Shown here: positions 21,201 to 28,049 of the stretch, piece after piece | Layout of the letters: every line of letters starts with the position of its first letter | Position numbering within the stretch: position 1 is the first letter of the stretch | From: Sedimentisphaerales bacterium | GTDB lineage: Bacteria > Planctomycetota > Phycisphaerae > Sedimentisphaerales > SG8-4 | Direction of reading: 5' to 3' | Length of the DNA: 64,000 nucleotides | Assembly (NCBI GenBank): GCA_016928975.1 | Contig: JAFGJR010000066.1 | Coordinates: 12,396-76,395, forward strand | Notes under the pieces: model-generated | What the model was told of the DNA's origin: nothing | The model's input: the letters and a program-made list of their open reading frames with translations, nothing else | The model's database searches: none | Program-made: the position numbers and the translations under genes

Positions 21201-22533
21201 ACATGCGTCCGCCGTAGTTGTCAGCGATATCGGGGCTCTTGAAGCTCGGCACGAGGTCGCTCCACGTCGGGTTCGCCGGGAAGTCCACGCTGCTCGTGAG
21301 GTCGGTTACGGCTGTTCCGCCGATGCCTTCCCAGATCTCGCGTTTGATCTTGCCGAGGGTCTCCAGTGTGGTCTTGAAGCTCCACACATCGCCGACGTAC
21401 GTGTCGCCCAGAGCATCGAGCTCATCGACACGCCAATAGTAGGTCGTATCGAAGGCCAGAGCCTCGGTCACCTCGAACGTCGCATCCACCAGATCGCTGG
21501 CCACGAGGACGCTGGCATCGCCGGCTTCCACGAGGGCCTTGTCCGCTCCCAGGTACACGCTGTGCATCGGGAAGTTCTGTCCGGCTTTCCAACTCAGGAC
21601 CGGTGTCACGGACTGTCCCAGGGCGCCGTCCATCGGGCTGGGCTCAGTGGCCTTCGCCGGCATGACGGTGAAGCTCCACACCTTGCCGGTGTGCAGCACG
21701 TTGCTCGTGTCGGTCGTGTCCACGCGCCAATAGTACGTCACGCCCGGCTCGAGAATCCCAGGATAGAAGAACAGAGCCATGGACGATGGCTGCTTGCCCT
21801 GGAAATCAGCAGCCCCCAGGTCCGGGCTGGTGCCCATGTAGATGTCATCCGCCTTGGCGTTCTGGCCCGGCGTCCAGGTGAACAACCCGGCAACGACATC
21901 CTTCTCGCCATTGGCCGGACTCGGGTCCTTGGCGATGTAGATCAGCACAGGCGCTTCTGACTCAAGATACTCGCTGGCGATCGGGGTGGGGCCCTCGATG
22001 CCGGGGCCGGCCCAGCCGACGCCGACGCAGCCGCCGCCGGTGCCGTCAGACATCAGGACCTGCATGAAGTACCGCTGGCCTGCCTCCAGGTAGACCGGCG
22101 CGGACTTGTAGCTCGTGCCCGGGGAACCCGAGGTGTACGTCCAGTCCTCGTAGTTCATCCAGCCCTCGACGTTGCAGATCCTCGCCAGGTTGTCGGCGGT
22201 GTCATCCGTGCTCAGCCACACCTCGCTGTCGTCATCGCTGGTCGTCCAGAAGGTGTAGTCGCCGCTGGTCGGCGGGGTCAGCCAGCCCGTGATACGAACG
22301 CCGAAGTAATCCCAGGCGGCCTGATCCGGCAGAGAGAAACTATCCAGTTGCCCGTCAGTCAGCGGATTGTTCGGGAAGTCAGCGCTGGCCTTGAGGTTAT
22401 CAAGGTTGTCGTTGACAGGGCCGCCGAACCAGTACTGCACGAGCACCTTGCCTTTGACTACGTCGGCTGACGCGCCGGCGGCGAATACCAGCGACAGAGC
22501 CAAGGCCATTAAACACAATCTTCTTCGATACAT
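18295..22533 (-). CDS. Large secreted PA14-domain multidomain protein
   Basis: ATG 22531-22533 follows AAGGAGGATCGAA, an excellent ribosome site. The 1412-residue protein has a signal peptide ending AGASA. Domains in rough order: PA14-like (25-170, SGDYTFWTTSDDDSEVWLS); two FnIII-like repeats carrying PSPANGEKDV and TYYWRVD (190-390); a second PA14-like domain (390-540, DYTFWIASDDASELWF); a third FnIII-like repeat (550-650); a concanavalin-like domain resembling the enolase-regulation/DUF1349 type (670-860); a discoidin-like domain (980-1130); and a C-terminal Rossmann-like domain starting NVVFVSFHTGDN. No catalytic site or cell-wall anchor is recognised. It is probably a surface adhesin or glycan-binding scaffold for the adjacent enzymes, by inference. 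Confidence 0.85.
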   Translation of the reverse strand: MYRRRLCLMALALSLVFAAGASADVVKGKVLVQYWFGGPVNDNLDNLKASADFPNNPLTDGQLDSFSLPDQAAWDYFGVRITGWLTPPTSGDYTFWTTSDDDSEVWLSTDDTADNLARICNVEGWMNYEDWTYTSGSPGTSYKSAPVYLEAGQRYFMQVLMSDGTGGGCVGVGWAGPGIEGPTPIASEYLESEAPVLIYIAKDPSPANGEKDVVAGLFTWTPGQNAKADDIYMGTSPDLGAADFQGKQPSSMALFFYPGILEPGVTYYWRVDTTDTSNVLHTGKVWSFTVMPAKATEPSPMDGALGQSVTPVLSWKAGQNFPMHSVYLGADKALVEAGDASVLVASDLVDATFEVTEALAFDTTYYWRVDELDALGDTYVGDVWSFKTTLETLGKIKREIWEGIGGTAVTDLTSSVDFPANPTWSDLVPSFKSPDIADNYGGRMSAWLHVPAAGDYTFWIASDDASELWFGATPADAKLIASVATWTGADAFDSLASQKSAVQTLGEAVYFIDALWKEGGGGDNCSVAWQGPDLPRQVIPAGFCELFVGYWAQFPKPASGATNVAQSLTLSWAPGVAAEAQDIYFGDSAAAVAAADTASPLYQGRVGADVKTLELTDLGLNKTYYWRVDEVNDVEAGSPWKGGVWSFKTADYLVIDMAQKALAYNNADSPFFTELAYDVPADWAKMGDTAALSLEFMGAAGAAESGETTIDGPGAYTLKASGADIWGTSDQFHFAYMKLTGDGSIQGRVDSVQQTNAWAKAGVMIRETLTANSKHLIMALTGGEGGGGGFQGRLTTGGNSSSLHGDITVAPPSWVKLVREGNTITAYYSADGVDWQLWTDTSPDTSGGAISNPMTLEMAETVYIGLFATSHVNATTFGTYKFSEVSVSGGVDEQSANAVDIGLGNSAQPMYVAVEDAAGAVAVVDLGNPAATTVTAWTSVDVPLASLAGLDLANVAKLSVGVGNSLAPAADGLGTVQIRNVCVAKAYDVTKPGDEVHGIPESDVCGGNSSTNVSPCGELPPLVIDNKVSTKYLNFKGDFDEGETASGFTVKLAAGPALVRGMTFTSANDSPDRDPIAFELSGSNDDGATWTVIATGDIVDFAGATDWPRQTKTTTPIKFENDVAYSMYKVLFTAIRGPASANSMQIAEVELLACAPLEKNVVFVSFHTGDNTPSSAAAAIGFTAAADKGYTDLLEANGYKVTRLLQTGSPDLAVVNAADLVIVSRSVASSSFQNANADNWNGVTAPMIVLNGYTARKSRMGYYTGTNIPDTTGDIKLAVADPAHPIFTGIAITGGVMDNAYAGLAVYPTDGTTAYGISVVTDPIDDEGTVLATLAEASGTVTAGSVLIAEWAAGATLTHDGGAGSSVLAGPRLLFLTGSRENGGKTSETAGMFDLAADGAQMFLNAVAYMCK

Positions 22534-23441
22534 TTCGATCCTCCTTCACTAATGTCACTGTTTCAGGCGCCGGTTACGCACCGCGCGCCGTCCCTCCTCA
22601 TGTTGTAGATCGCTCCATCCATCGGTGGTCCTCACCCAAGCTCACACATCCCAACTTCTCCACCATGCTTCTTATGATCGAATCGGACGGTTCACCTCCT
22701 TTCCGCAAGATAGACTGATACTCACCGCTTGAAAATGGATGGACAGAATCCGAGATGCGGTACGATGAACGCACCCAACTCCCCCGAGTACTGTGTGCTG
22801 AGCGAAACTCACTCCGTGTCAGGGCCTCCGACTCTGACTTGCCGTGTCATCGCACTGACCTCCAGAACCGACGCAGGGCGACACAAAGCGCGCTGCGTTC
22901 CTTGAGGGCAGGACACACACTCAAGCCTATTTTATATACTATCGGCGTCGCGACTGCAACTCTTTTTCAGAATCTTGCCCGCGTCGTCGTCCTGCCCGAC
23001 TCTGGAGTACACACATGTGCTGAACCTCACACTATGCGGGCCTGCATTATCACTATATCTTACGACTTCTCCGTTGCGCTTTCAAGCCCAAAGGGACGGA
23101 ATTCTGGCCACAGCGATCTATTTTTTTAGGACCCAGCCCCCGAGGAACGGTCTACCGGGGAACACTCACAGGACAGGCACATGCCAATGACATAGACAAG
23201 GCAGGTACGGCCGACTCTATCGACGCAATCGGGAGCCCGATGTGCCACTCTACAGGGCAACCGCAATGTAAGTAGGGACCAGAAAAGCATTTATGGCCAC
23301 GTCCTTCCCCCACGGGAGGGCGGCGTGTCTGCCGTCGTCTTGCCCGTTCGTCGCTTCTCGGTCGATGATGGGAGAAACGTCCCGGCGAACACCGTCGGGA
23401 CGCAAGGCCGGCTGATTATGGGAGGCTGCCTCGCGTGAGGA
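22534..23441. other. 900-base gene-free interval upstream of the PA14 gene
   Basis: No convincing gene is present. On the minus strand a perfect anti-16S stretch, AAGGAGGTGA, occurs at about 22689-22699, yet no reading frame of useful length follows it; it may belong to the PA14 leader or a lost gene. On the plus strand an AT-rich patch reads TATTTTATATACTATC near 22928-22944, possibly an old promoter for the decayed pseudopilin. A run of seven T occurs near 23109. Confidence 0.4.
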
Positions 23442-23882
23442 ATGCGAAGAGACTGGCTGGTCGAGGCGTTGGGGCCATCGCGCCGGCCCTGCAACGGCTG
23501 GATGTGCAATCCCCAGCCCGGCCTGACCGCTCTGTGGGGTCGCGGACCCATCGAGGACCACTGGCGCACGCACATGGCATCCGGAGCCCACAATATCCCG
23601 GTCTTCACGGAAGGCTGGTGGGTGGACGGCTGGCCCCGTCATACCGACAGTCCCTTCGAGTTTGGCGACACGACGCCTCTGATGGCGGTCAATCAGCATG
23701 AGATGCAGCGCCTGTGCGTCAATCGCCACGGCGGGGCGCAGTACTGCCTCTTCGCCGACTGGTCCGTGCGAAAGGTCTCGCTCAGGCAGCTCTGGAAACT
23801 CAAGTGGCATCGTACCTTCGACATCAATGCCCCCGAGCCCGTCTGGCCCGAGTGGATGGCCGCATTCCGCGATGAGTTCTGA
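23442..23882 (+). pseudogene. Decayed pseudopilin gene (C-terminal half only)
   Basis: The open frame encodes the C-terminal half of the same family as the five genes at 42.7-47.3 kb. It keeps NRHGGAQYCLFADWSVRK (the H-X9-D-W variant of H-X9-DG), LWKLKWHRTFD and a terminal WPEWMAAFRDEF. The N-terminal half, with the FTLIELL prepilin motif and hydrophobic helix, is missing: no such motif occurs in any frame in the preceding 900 bases, and a stop lies just upstream at 23428. ATG 23442 therefore starts mid-protein. The GPWTxAGGV segment seen in its relatives is also lost. It is 18 kb from the intact array. Confidence 0.7.
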
Positions 23883-23981
23883 GACACGCGGCCGACATCC
23901 CCTGGCGTGGGCTCCACTTGACACCGTTGACCGGTCGCTTGCCTCCCGATATCATGGTTGCTGGTTGTGACGGAGATATGC

Positions 23982-24179
23982 ATGAGAGTCATCAGAGAAT
24001 CGTACCGGCGCATCGGCGACGAGACCGATCGCTTCGACATCGAGTTCTGGCAGTCGCAGGGAGACCAGGCCATTTTCGAGGCTGCCCTCGACATGATAGT
24101 GGACTATTTGACCCTCAGGTACGGACATGCTGACGAGCCCAGACTTCAAAGAACTGTCGAGCATTTTGGCAAGGCATAA
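23982..24179 (+). CDS. Small protein paired with nucleotidyltransferase, possible TA partner
   Basis: This 65-residue charged, helical protein (MRVIRESYRRIGDETDRFDIEFWQS is its start region; WQSQGDQAIFEAALDMIVDY follows) is not assigned to a family. ATG 23982 lies six bases after GGAG; TTG 23958 would only extend it. Its last 53 bases overlap the nucleotidyltransferase gene in another frame. Small protein plus nucleotidyltransferase, overlapping, is the layout of several two-gene toxin-antitoxin modules such as HEPN/MNT. The expected HEPN motif (R-x4-6-H) is not visible, so the pairing rests on gene order only. Confidence 0.6.
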   Translation: MRVIRESYRRIGDETDRFDIEFWQSQGDQAIFEAALDMIVDYLTLRYGHADEPRLQRTVEHFGKA

Positions 24180-24579
24180 GGTCCGCTATCTCGTGGTCGG
24201 CGGCTATGCGGTCATGAAGTACACCGAGCCACGCTTCACGAAGGACTTGGACCTGTGGATCGCCACCGACCCGGAGAACGCAGAAGCGGTCTTCGCGGCT
24301 CTGAAAGAGTTCGGGGCGCCTCTCAAGGATCTGGCTCCCACCGATTTCACGCAAGAGGGCTATTTCTACCAGATGGGCGCTCCGCCATTTCGGTTGGACA
24401 TCATGATGTCCGTCCCTGGAGTGACTTTCGAGGCTGCCTGGGCAAACCGGGAAGAAACACAGGTGGAGGGGCTGGCCATCCCGTTCATATCGAAAGCGGA
24501 CCTGATAAAGACAAAGGAAGCCAGTGGCAGGGATCAAGATCAGCTTGACGTCAAAAAGCTCAGAAGGACCAGCAACTGA
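24127..24579 (+). CDS. Nucleotidyltransferase (DUF6036/MNT-like)
   Basis: This is a 150-residue nucleotidyltransferase-fold protein. YLVVGGYAVMKYTEPRFTKDLDLWI holds the diagnostic GG (residues 25-26) and the metal-binding Asp pair D40 and D42; a third acidic residue is likely in FRLDIM. The C-terminal part has PFISKADLIKTKEASGRDQDQLDV, typical of the DUF6036/AbiEii-like group. Such proteins are often antitoxins or toxins that transfer nucleotides to tRNA or to a partner. The gene overlaps the small upstream gene by 53 bases and is followed by a small membrane protein after eight bases, so all three may be co-transcribed. Confidence 0.82.
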   Translation: MLTSPDFKELSSILARHKVRYLVVGGYAVMKYTEPRFTKDLDLWIATDPENAEAVFAALKEFGAPLKDLAPTDFTQEGYFYQMGAPPFRLDIMMSVPGVTFEAAWANREETQVEGLAIPFISKADLIKTKEASGRDQDQLDVKKLRRTSN

Positions 24580-24587
24580 ATTCAGCT

Positions 24588-24941
24588 ATGGGCGACAAGA
24601 TCCTTCAGTACATATCGATTATCACCGTTGCTGGTGCGGGCATTTCCTTCGTGGTAGGTTTCATTAAGTACATCGACCAGCGCAACCGCGAGGAACGCAC
24701 CAAGCGATTCGAGCTTTATCACGACTTGATGCGACGTGTCGCAGGAAAAGGCGAAGGAACCGAGCAGGGTCTGCCACTCACCCAACAGGTCGCTGCGATA
24801 TATGAGTTACAGCATTTCAAGGAGTATGCCTACGCTTCGGTGCCGATCCTGGTGCATTTGCGAGCGGAGTTGGCAACGAAGAATCCGCCACCTTACGTCC
24901 TGAGCGCCGTCGATGAGACGATCAGAGCTGTGCAGGCATAG
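24588..24941 (+). CDS. Small single-pass membrane protein, unknown function
   Basis: The 117-residue protein has one membrane segment at residues 8-25 (ISIITVAGAGISFVVGFI), then a charged segment (DQRNREERTKRFELYHDLMRRV) and a helical soluble domain with ELQHFKEYAYASVPIL. No named family is recognised. The start ATG 24588 is eight bases after the nucleotidyltransferase stop without a strong ribosome site. It is convergent with the ATPase gene. Membrane proteins of this shape occur near abortive-infection genes, but nothing in the sequence proves a defence role. Confidence 0.65.
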   Translation: MGDKILQYISIITVAGAGISFVVGFIKYIDQRNREERTKRFELYHDLMRRVAGKGEGTEQGLPLTQQVAAIYELQHFKEYAYASVPILVHLRAELATKNPPPYVLSAVDETIRAVQA

Positions 24942-24982
24942 ACATATTCGCGCCAGAATGTTGAGCAAGTTGATGCCCATTG

Positions 24983-25708
24983 CTACGAAGTCTGTAGTGG
25001 ATGTTGGCCACGCGGGTCGGTCATAAAGGCTTTGTAGAGCTTGTAGTGGTCGGTTTGGTCGTAGGGGATGGAGGCGATGGGGGTGTGGTCGAAGCTGTGG
25101 ATCGTGGCGCCGGGACAGGACAAGAGAATCGGCGAGTGCGTGGCGATGATGAACTGGGCGTGACCGGCGGCAGTCATCTTGGCCAGCAGATCGAGCAAGG
25201 CGAGCTGAGTTCTGGGTGACAACGAGGTCTCGGGCTCGTCGAGCAGGTAGAGGCCCTTGATCGCGTAGCGGGCTTTGAAGAAGGACATGATGGACTGGCC
25301 GTGAGACTGGGTCAGCAGGGACTTGCCGCCGAAGTAGTTGAGCTGGCCTGGGTCCGTGGCCGCCCACTCGTCGAGGATGCGGGCGAAGTCCTGGAATACG
25401 GAGGAGCCGAAGAACGAACCGGGCACGCTGCCGTCGGTCCACTGGATGGAGATGTAACGGTGCAGCGTCTCCTCGTAGGGATTGACCTCGAAACGCGTCC
25501 GGTCCCGCTCCTTCCAGATGAAAATGCCCGCCTTGAGAGCCAGAGCCTCCAGCAGGGTCGACTTGCCCGTGCCGTTCTCGCCGACGAACAATGTCACCGG
25601 CGTGCGGAACTCCAGACCGCCGGTGCGACGCAGGACATCCAGTGTAAACGGGTAATGCTCCCGCGTCGGATATCGATCCGGATGAAACGTCACGCTCTTC
25701 AGGTGCAT
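24983..25708 (-). CDS. Stand-alone ABC-type AAA ATPase
   Basis: The 241-residue ATPase has Walker A GENGTGKST at residues 43-51, Walker B as LYLLDEPE followed by TSLSP, and a switch His in FIIATHSPILLS. This arrangement (DEPE-T-S-L-S) belongs to the SMC/OLD-like AAA_21 branch rather than to transporters. No nuclease or Toprim domain follows. ATG 25706-25708 is chosen because AAGAGGT lies six bases upstream; a GTG 24 bases earlier is possible. It is divergent from the GH141-like gene and next to the nucleotidyltransferase pair. Its substrate is unknown; DNA or RNA transactions are likely from the family. Confidence 0.85.
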   Translation of the reverse strand: MHLKSVTFHPDRYPTREHYPFTLDVLRRTGGLEFRTPVTLFVGENGTGKSTLLEALALKAGIFIWKERDRTRFEVNPYEETLHRYISIQWTDGSVPGSFFGSSVFQDFARILDEWAATDPGQLNYFGGKSLLTQSHGQSIMSFFKARYAIKGLYLLDEPETSLSPRTQLALLDLLAKMTAAGHAQFIIATHSPILLSCPGATIHSFDHTPIASIPYDQTDHYKLYKAFMTDPRGQHPLQTS

Positions 25709-25862
25709 TGCGATACCTCTTGAGTGAGCCACATGTTTTCAGGATCGACGATGATACACCGAAGCGTGCGAATCTGGTAGCATAATGCACAGCTCGGCGG
25801 CGCGAGAGCAAAATGCCGCCGGCAGAGGCAAGTGCACGTCCAAAGTGAAAGGGGTGACAACG

Positions 25863-27947
25863 ATGACCCAGCAGTTTGCCCACCATACGACAACGACGGT
25901 CATGCTGATTCTGGCTCTCACGCAAATCGGCCTGGCGGCCGAGCCCGTCCGCTGGCATGTCGCGCCACAGGGCAAGGACGCCTGGTCGGGCAAGCTGGCA
26001 TCGCCCAACGCCGACAGAACCGACGGTCCCTTTGCCACACTTGGGGCGGCGCGCGACGCAATCCGAGGGATGAAGAAAGCCACGGGGCTGCCGGCCGGCG
26101 GCGCGACCGTCTCGATTGGGCCGGGAGACTACAGTCTGGAACAGAGCCTCGAGTTGACGGCAGAAGACTCCGGTACCACCGAATCGCCGATTGTCTACCG
26201 GGCGGCGTCAGAAGGCGCGAGGCTGATCGGAGGTCGCGAAGTCAGCACGTGGCGCAAGGTCGAGGACCCGGCGATTCTGAGCAGGCTCGACCCGGCGGTC
26301 AGAGACAGTGTCCGCCAGGCGGACCTGAGGACTCTCGGAATCACGGACTTTGGCCGATTGAGCAGCCGGGGTTTCGGACGTCCGGTGACGCCGGCGGGGC
26401 TGGAGCTGTTCTTCGACGGCAAGCCGATGACCCTGGCCCGCTGGCCGAACACCGGCTTCACGAAAATCGTCGGCTACCCCGAAGCGATGGGGGACGAGCA
26501 CGGGGGCAAGCTCGGCAAGCTGACGGACGGATTCAACTATGAGGGCGACCGGCCGTCGCGGTGGCGCGACACGAACGACATCTGGATTCACGGCTACTGG
26601 GCCTACGATTGGGCCAACTCCTACGAGCACATCGCGTCCATCGACTTGAACAAGCGACTGATCAAGACAAGCCCACCCTACGGCCACTACGGCTTTCGCG
26701 CCGGCGGTCACGGCGGACGATTCTTCTTCCTCAATATCCTCGAAGAGCTGGACGAGCCCGGCGAGTGGTACCTGGATCGTACCTCCGGCATCCTCTACTT
26801 CTGGCCTCCACAGCCCATCGAGCAGGGCTGTGCTATGGTCTCCGTCGTCGAAAGTCCCATGGTTCATATCCACGGCGCCTCGTATGTCACCGTCCAGGGT
26901 TTGACCCTCGAATGCACCCGCGGAACCGGCATTCGAATCGTGGGCGGGAACAATGACCGCGTGGTGGACTGTACCCTCGGCGACGTGGGCAACTATGGTG
27001 TCGCCATCGAGGGCGGCACGAACCACACCGTCGATGGCTGCACGATCTACGAGACCGGCGACGGCGGCGTCTCCGTCAGCGGCGGCGACCGCAGAACCCT
27101 CGCCTCCTCGGGCCACGTCGTGTCGAACAACCATATCCATCACATCGCCCGATGGTCGCGATGCTATGCACCCGCTATTCTGATCTCCGGCGTCGGCGTC
27201 CGCGCCTCCAACAACCTGATCCACGATCATCCACACTGCGCGATTCTCTTCAACGGCAACGAGCACGCCATCGAACGCAACGAAATCCATCACGTCTGCC
27301 TCGAAACCGGCGACGTGGGCGCGATCTACACCGGCCGGGATTACACCTATCGCGGCAACATCATCCGCCACAACTTCATCCACCACACCGGCGGCGTCGG
27401 CATGGGCTCGATGGGCATCTACATGGACGACTGCGTCAGCGGCACACTCATCTACGGCAACGTGCTCTGGAAGCTGCATCGGGCGGTCTTTCTCGGCGGA
27501 GGCCGGGATTTTCGCGTCGAGAACAACATCTTCGTCGATTGCAACCCGGCGGTCGAGCTGGACGGTCGCGGGTTGAGCAAATCCCCCGTCTGGCACGACA
27601 TGGTCTACAAGACCATGAAGCAGCGACTGGAGGAGATGAACTGGAGGCGGCCACCCTACAGCACGCGATATCCCGAGCTGGCGGCACTGGAAGCCTACTA
27701 CGCCAAAGACGACGGCATCCCGCCCGGCAATGTGCTGGTGGCCCGCAATGTCTGCGCCGGCAGCAAGCTCCTGAGCATCACTTGGGGCGCCAAGCCCGAG
27801 ATGGTCGAGAGCCACGACAACTTGACGGATGCCGACCCACTCTTCGTCGATGCCGCCAACGGCGACCTCCGTCTCAAGCCGGACTCCCCCGCGTGGAAGC
27901 TGGGCTTCGAGCCGATCCCCTTCGACAGGATCGGGCTTGAGAAGTGA
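25863..27947 (+). CDS. GH141-like right-handed parallel beta-helix protein
   Basis: This is a 694-residue secreted protein with signal peptide ending QIGLAA. ATG 25863 lies after AAAGGGGTG. It opens with WHVAPQGKDAWSGKLASPN and DGPFATLGAARDAI, the usual start of this group, followed by YFWPP and then beta-helix coils from about residue 330 to 600 with repeated N-N/H-I patterns (VSNNHIHHIARWS, IERNEIHHVC, YRGNIIRHNFIHH). GDVGAIYTGRDYTYRG and MGIYMDDCVSGT probably line the cleft. The architecture matches family GH141 (alpha-L-fucosidase/xylanase), though a polysaccharide lyase-like role is not excluded. It sits directly ahead of the GH29 fusion, supporting fucose release as a theme. Confidence 0.8.
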   Translation: MTQQFAHHTTTTVMLILALTQIGLAAEPVRWHVAPQGKDAWSGKLASPNADRTDGPFATLGAARDAIRGMKKATGLPAGGATVSIGPGDYSLEQSLELTAEDSGTTESPIVYRAASEGARLIGGREVSTWRKVEDPAILSRLDPAVRDSVRQADLRTLGITDFGRLSSRGFGRPVTPAGLELFFDGKPMTLARWPNTGFTKIVGYPEAMGDEHGGKLGKLTDGFNYEGDRPSRWRDTNDIWIHGYWAYDWANSYEHIASIDLNKRLIKTSPPYGHYGFRAGGHGGRFFFLNILEELDEPGEWYLDRTSGILYFWPPQPIEQGCAMVSVVESPMVHIHGASYVTVQGLTLECTRGTGIRIVGGNNDRVVDCTLGDVGNYGVAIEGGTNHTVDGCTIYETGDGGVSVSGGDRRTLASSGHVVSNNHIHHIARWSRCYAPAILISGVGVRASNNLIHDHPHCAILFNGNEHAIERNEIHHVCLETGDVGAIYTGRDYTYRGNIIRHNFIHHTGGVGMGSMGIYMDDCVSGTLIYGNVLWKLHRAVFLGGGRDFRVENNIFVDCNPAVELDGRGLSKSPVWHDMVYKTMKQRLEEMNWRRPPYSTRYPELAALEAYYAKDDGIPPGNVLVARNVCAGSKLLSITWGAKPEMVESHDNLTDADPLFVDAANGDLRLKPDSPAWKLGFEPIPFDRIGLEK

Positions 27948-28049
27948 CTACGGATAATGGATGATCGAGTATTGAAGACCGGGTCGGGCGGCCGGCCACA
28001 AGAGATGGCAGGACAGCCCGTGGTCATACGAATCATCAGGAGAAAACAG

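Noticed and set aside
26208..27815. Minus-strand open frame opposite the beta-helix protein
   Set aside because: Composition is rich in Val/Ala/Asp/His repeats mirroring the beta-helix codons; no start signal or domain.
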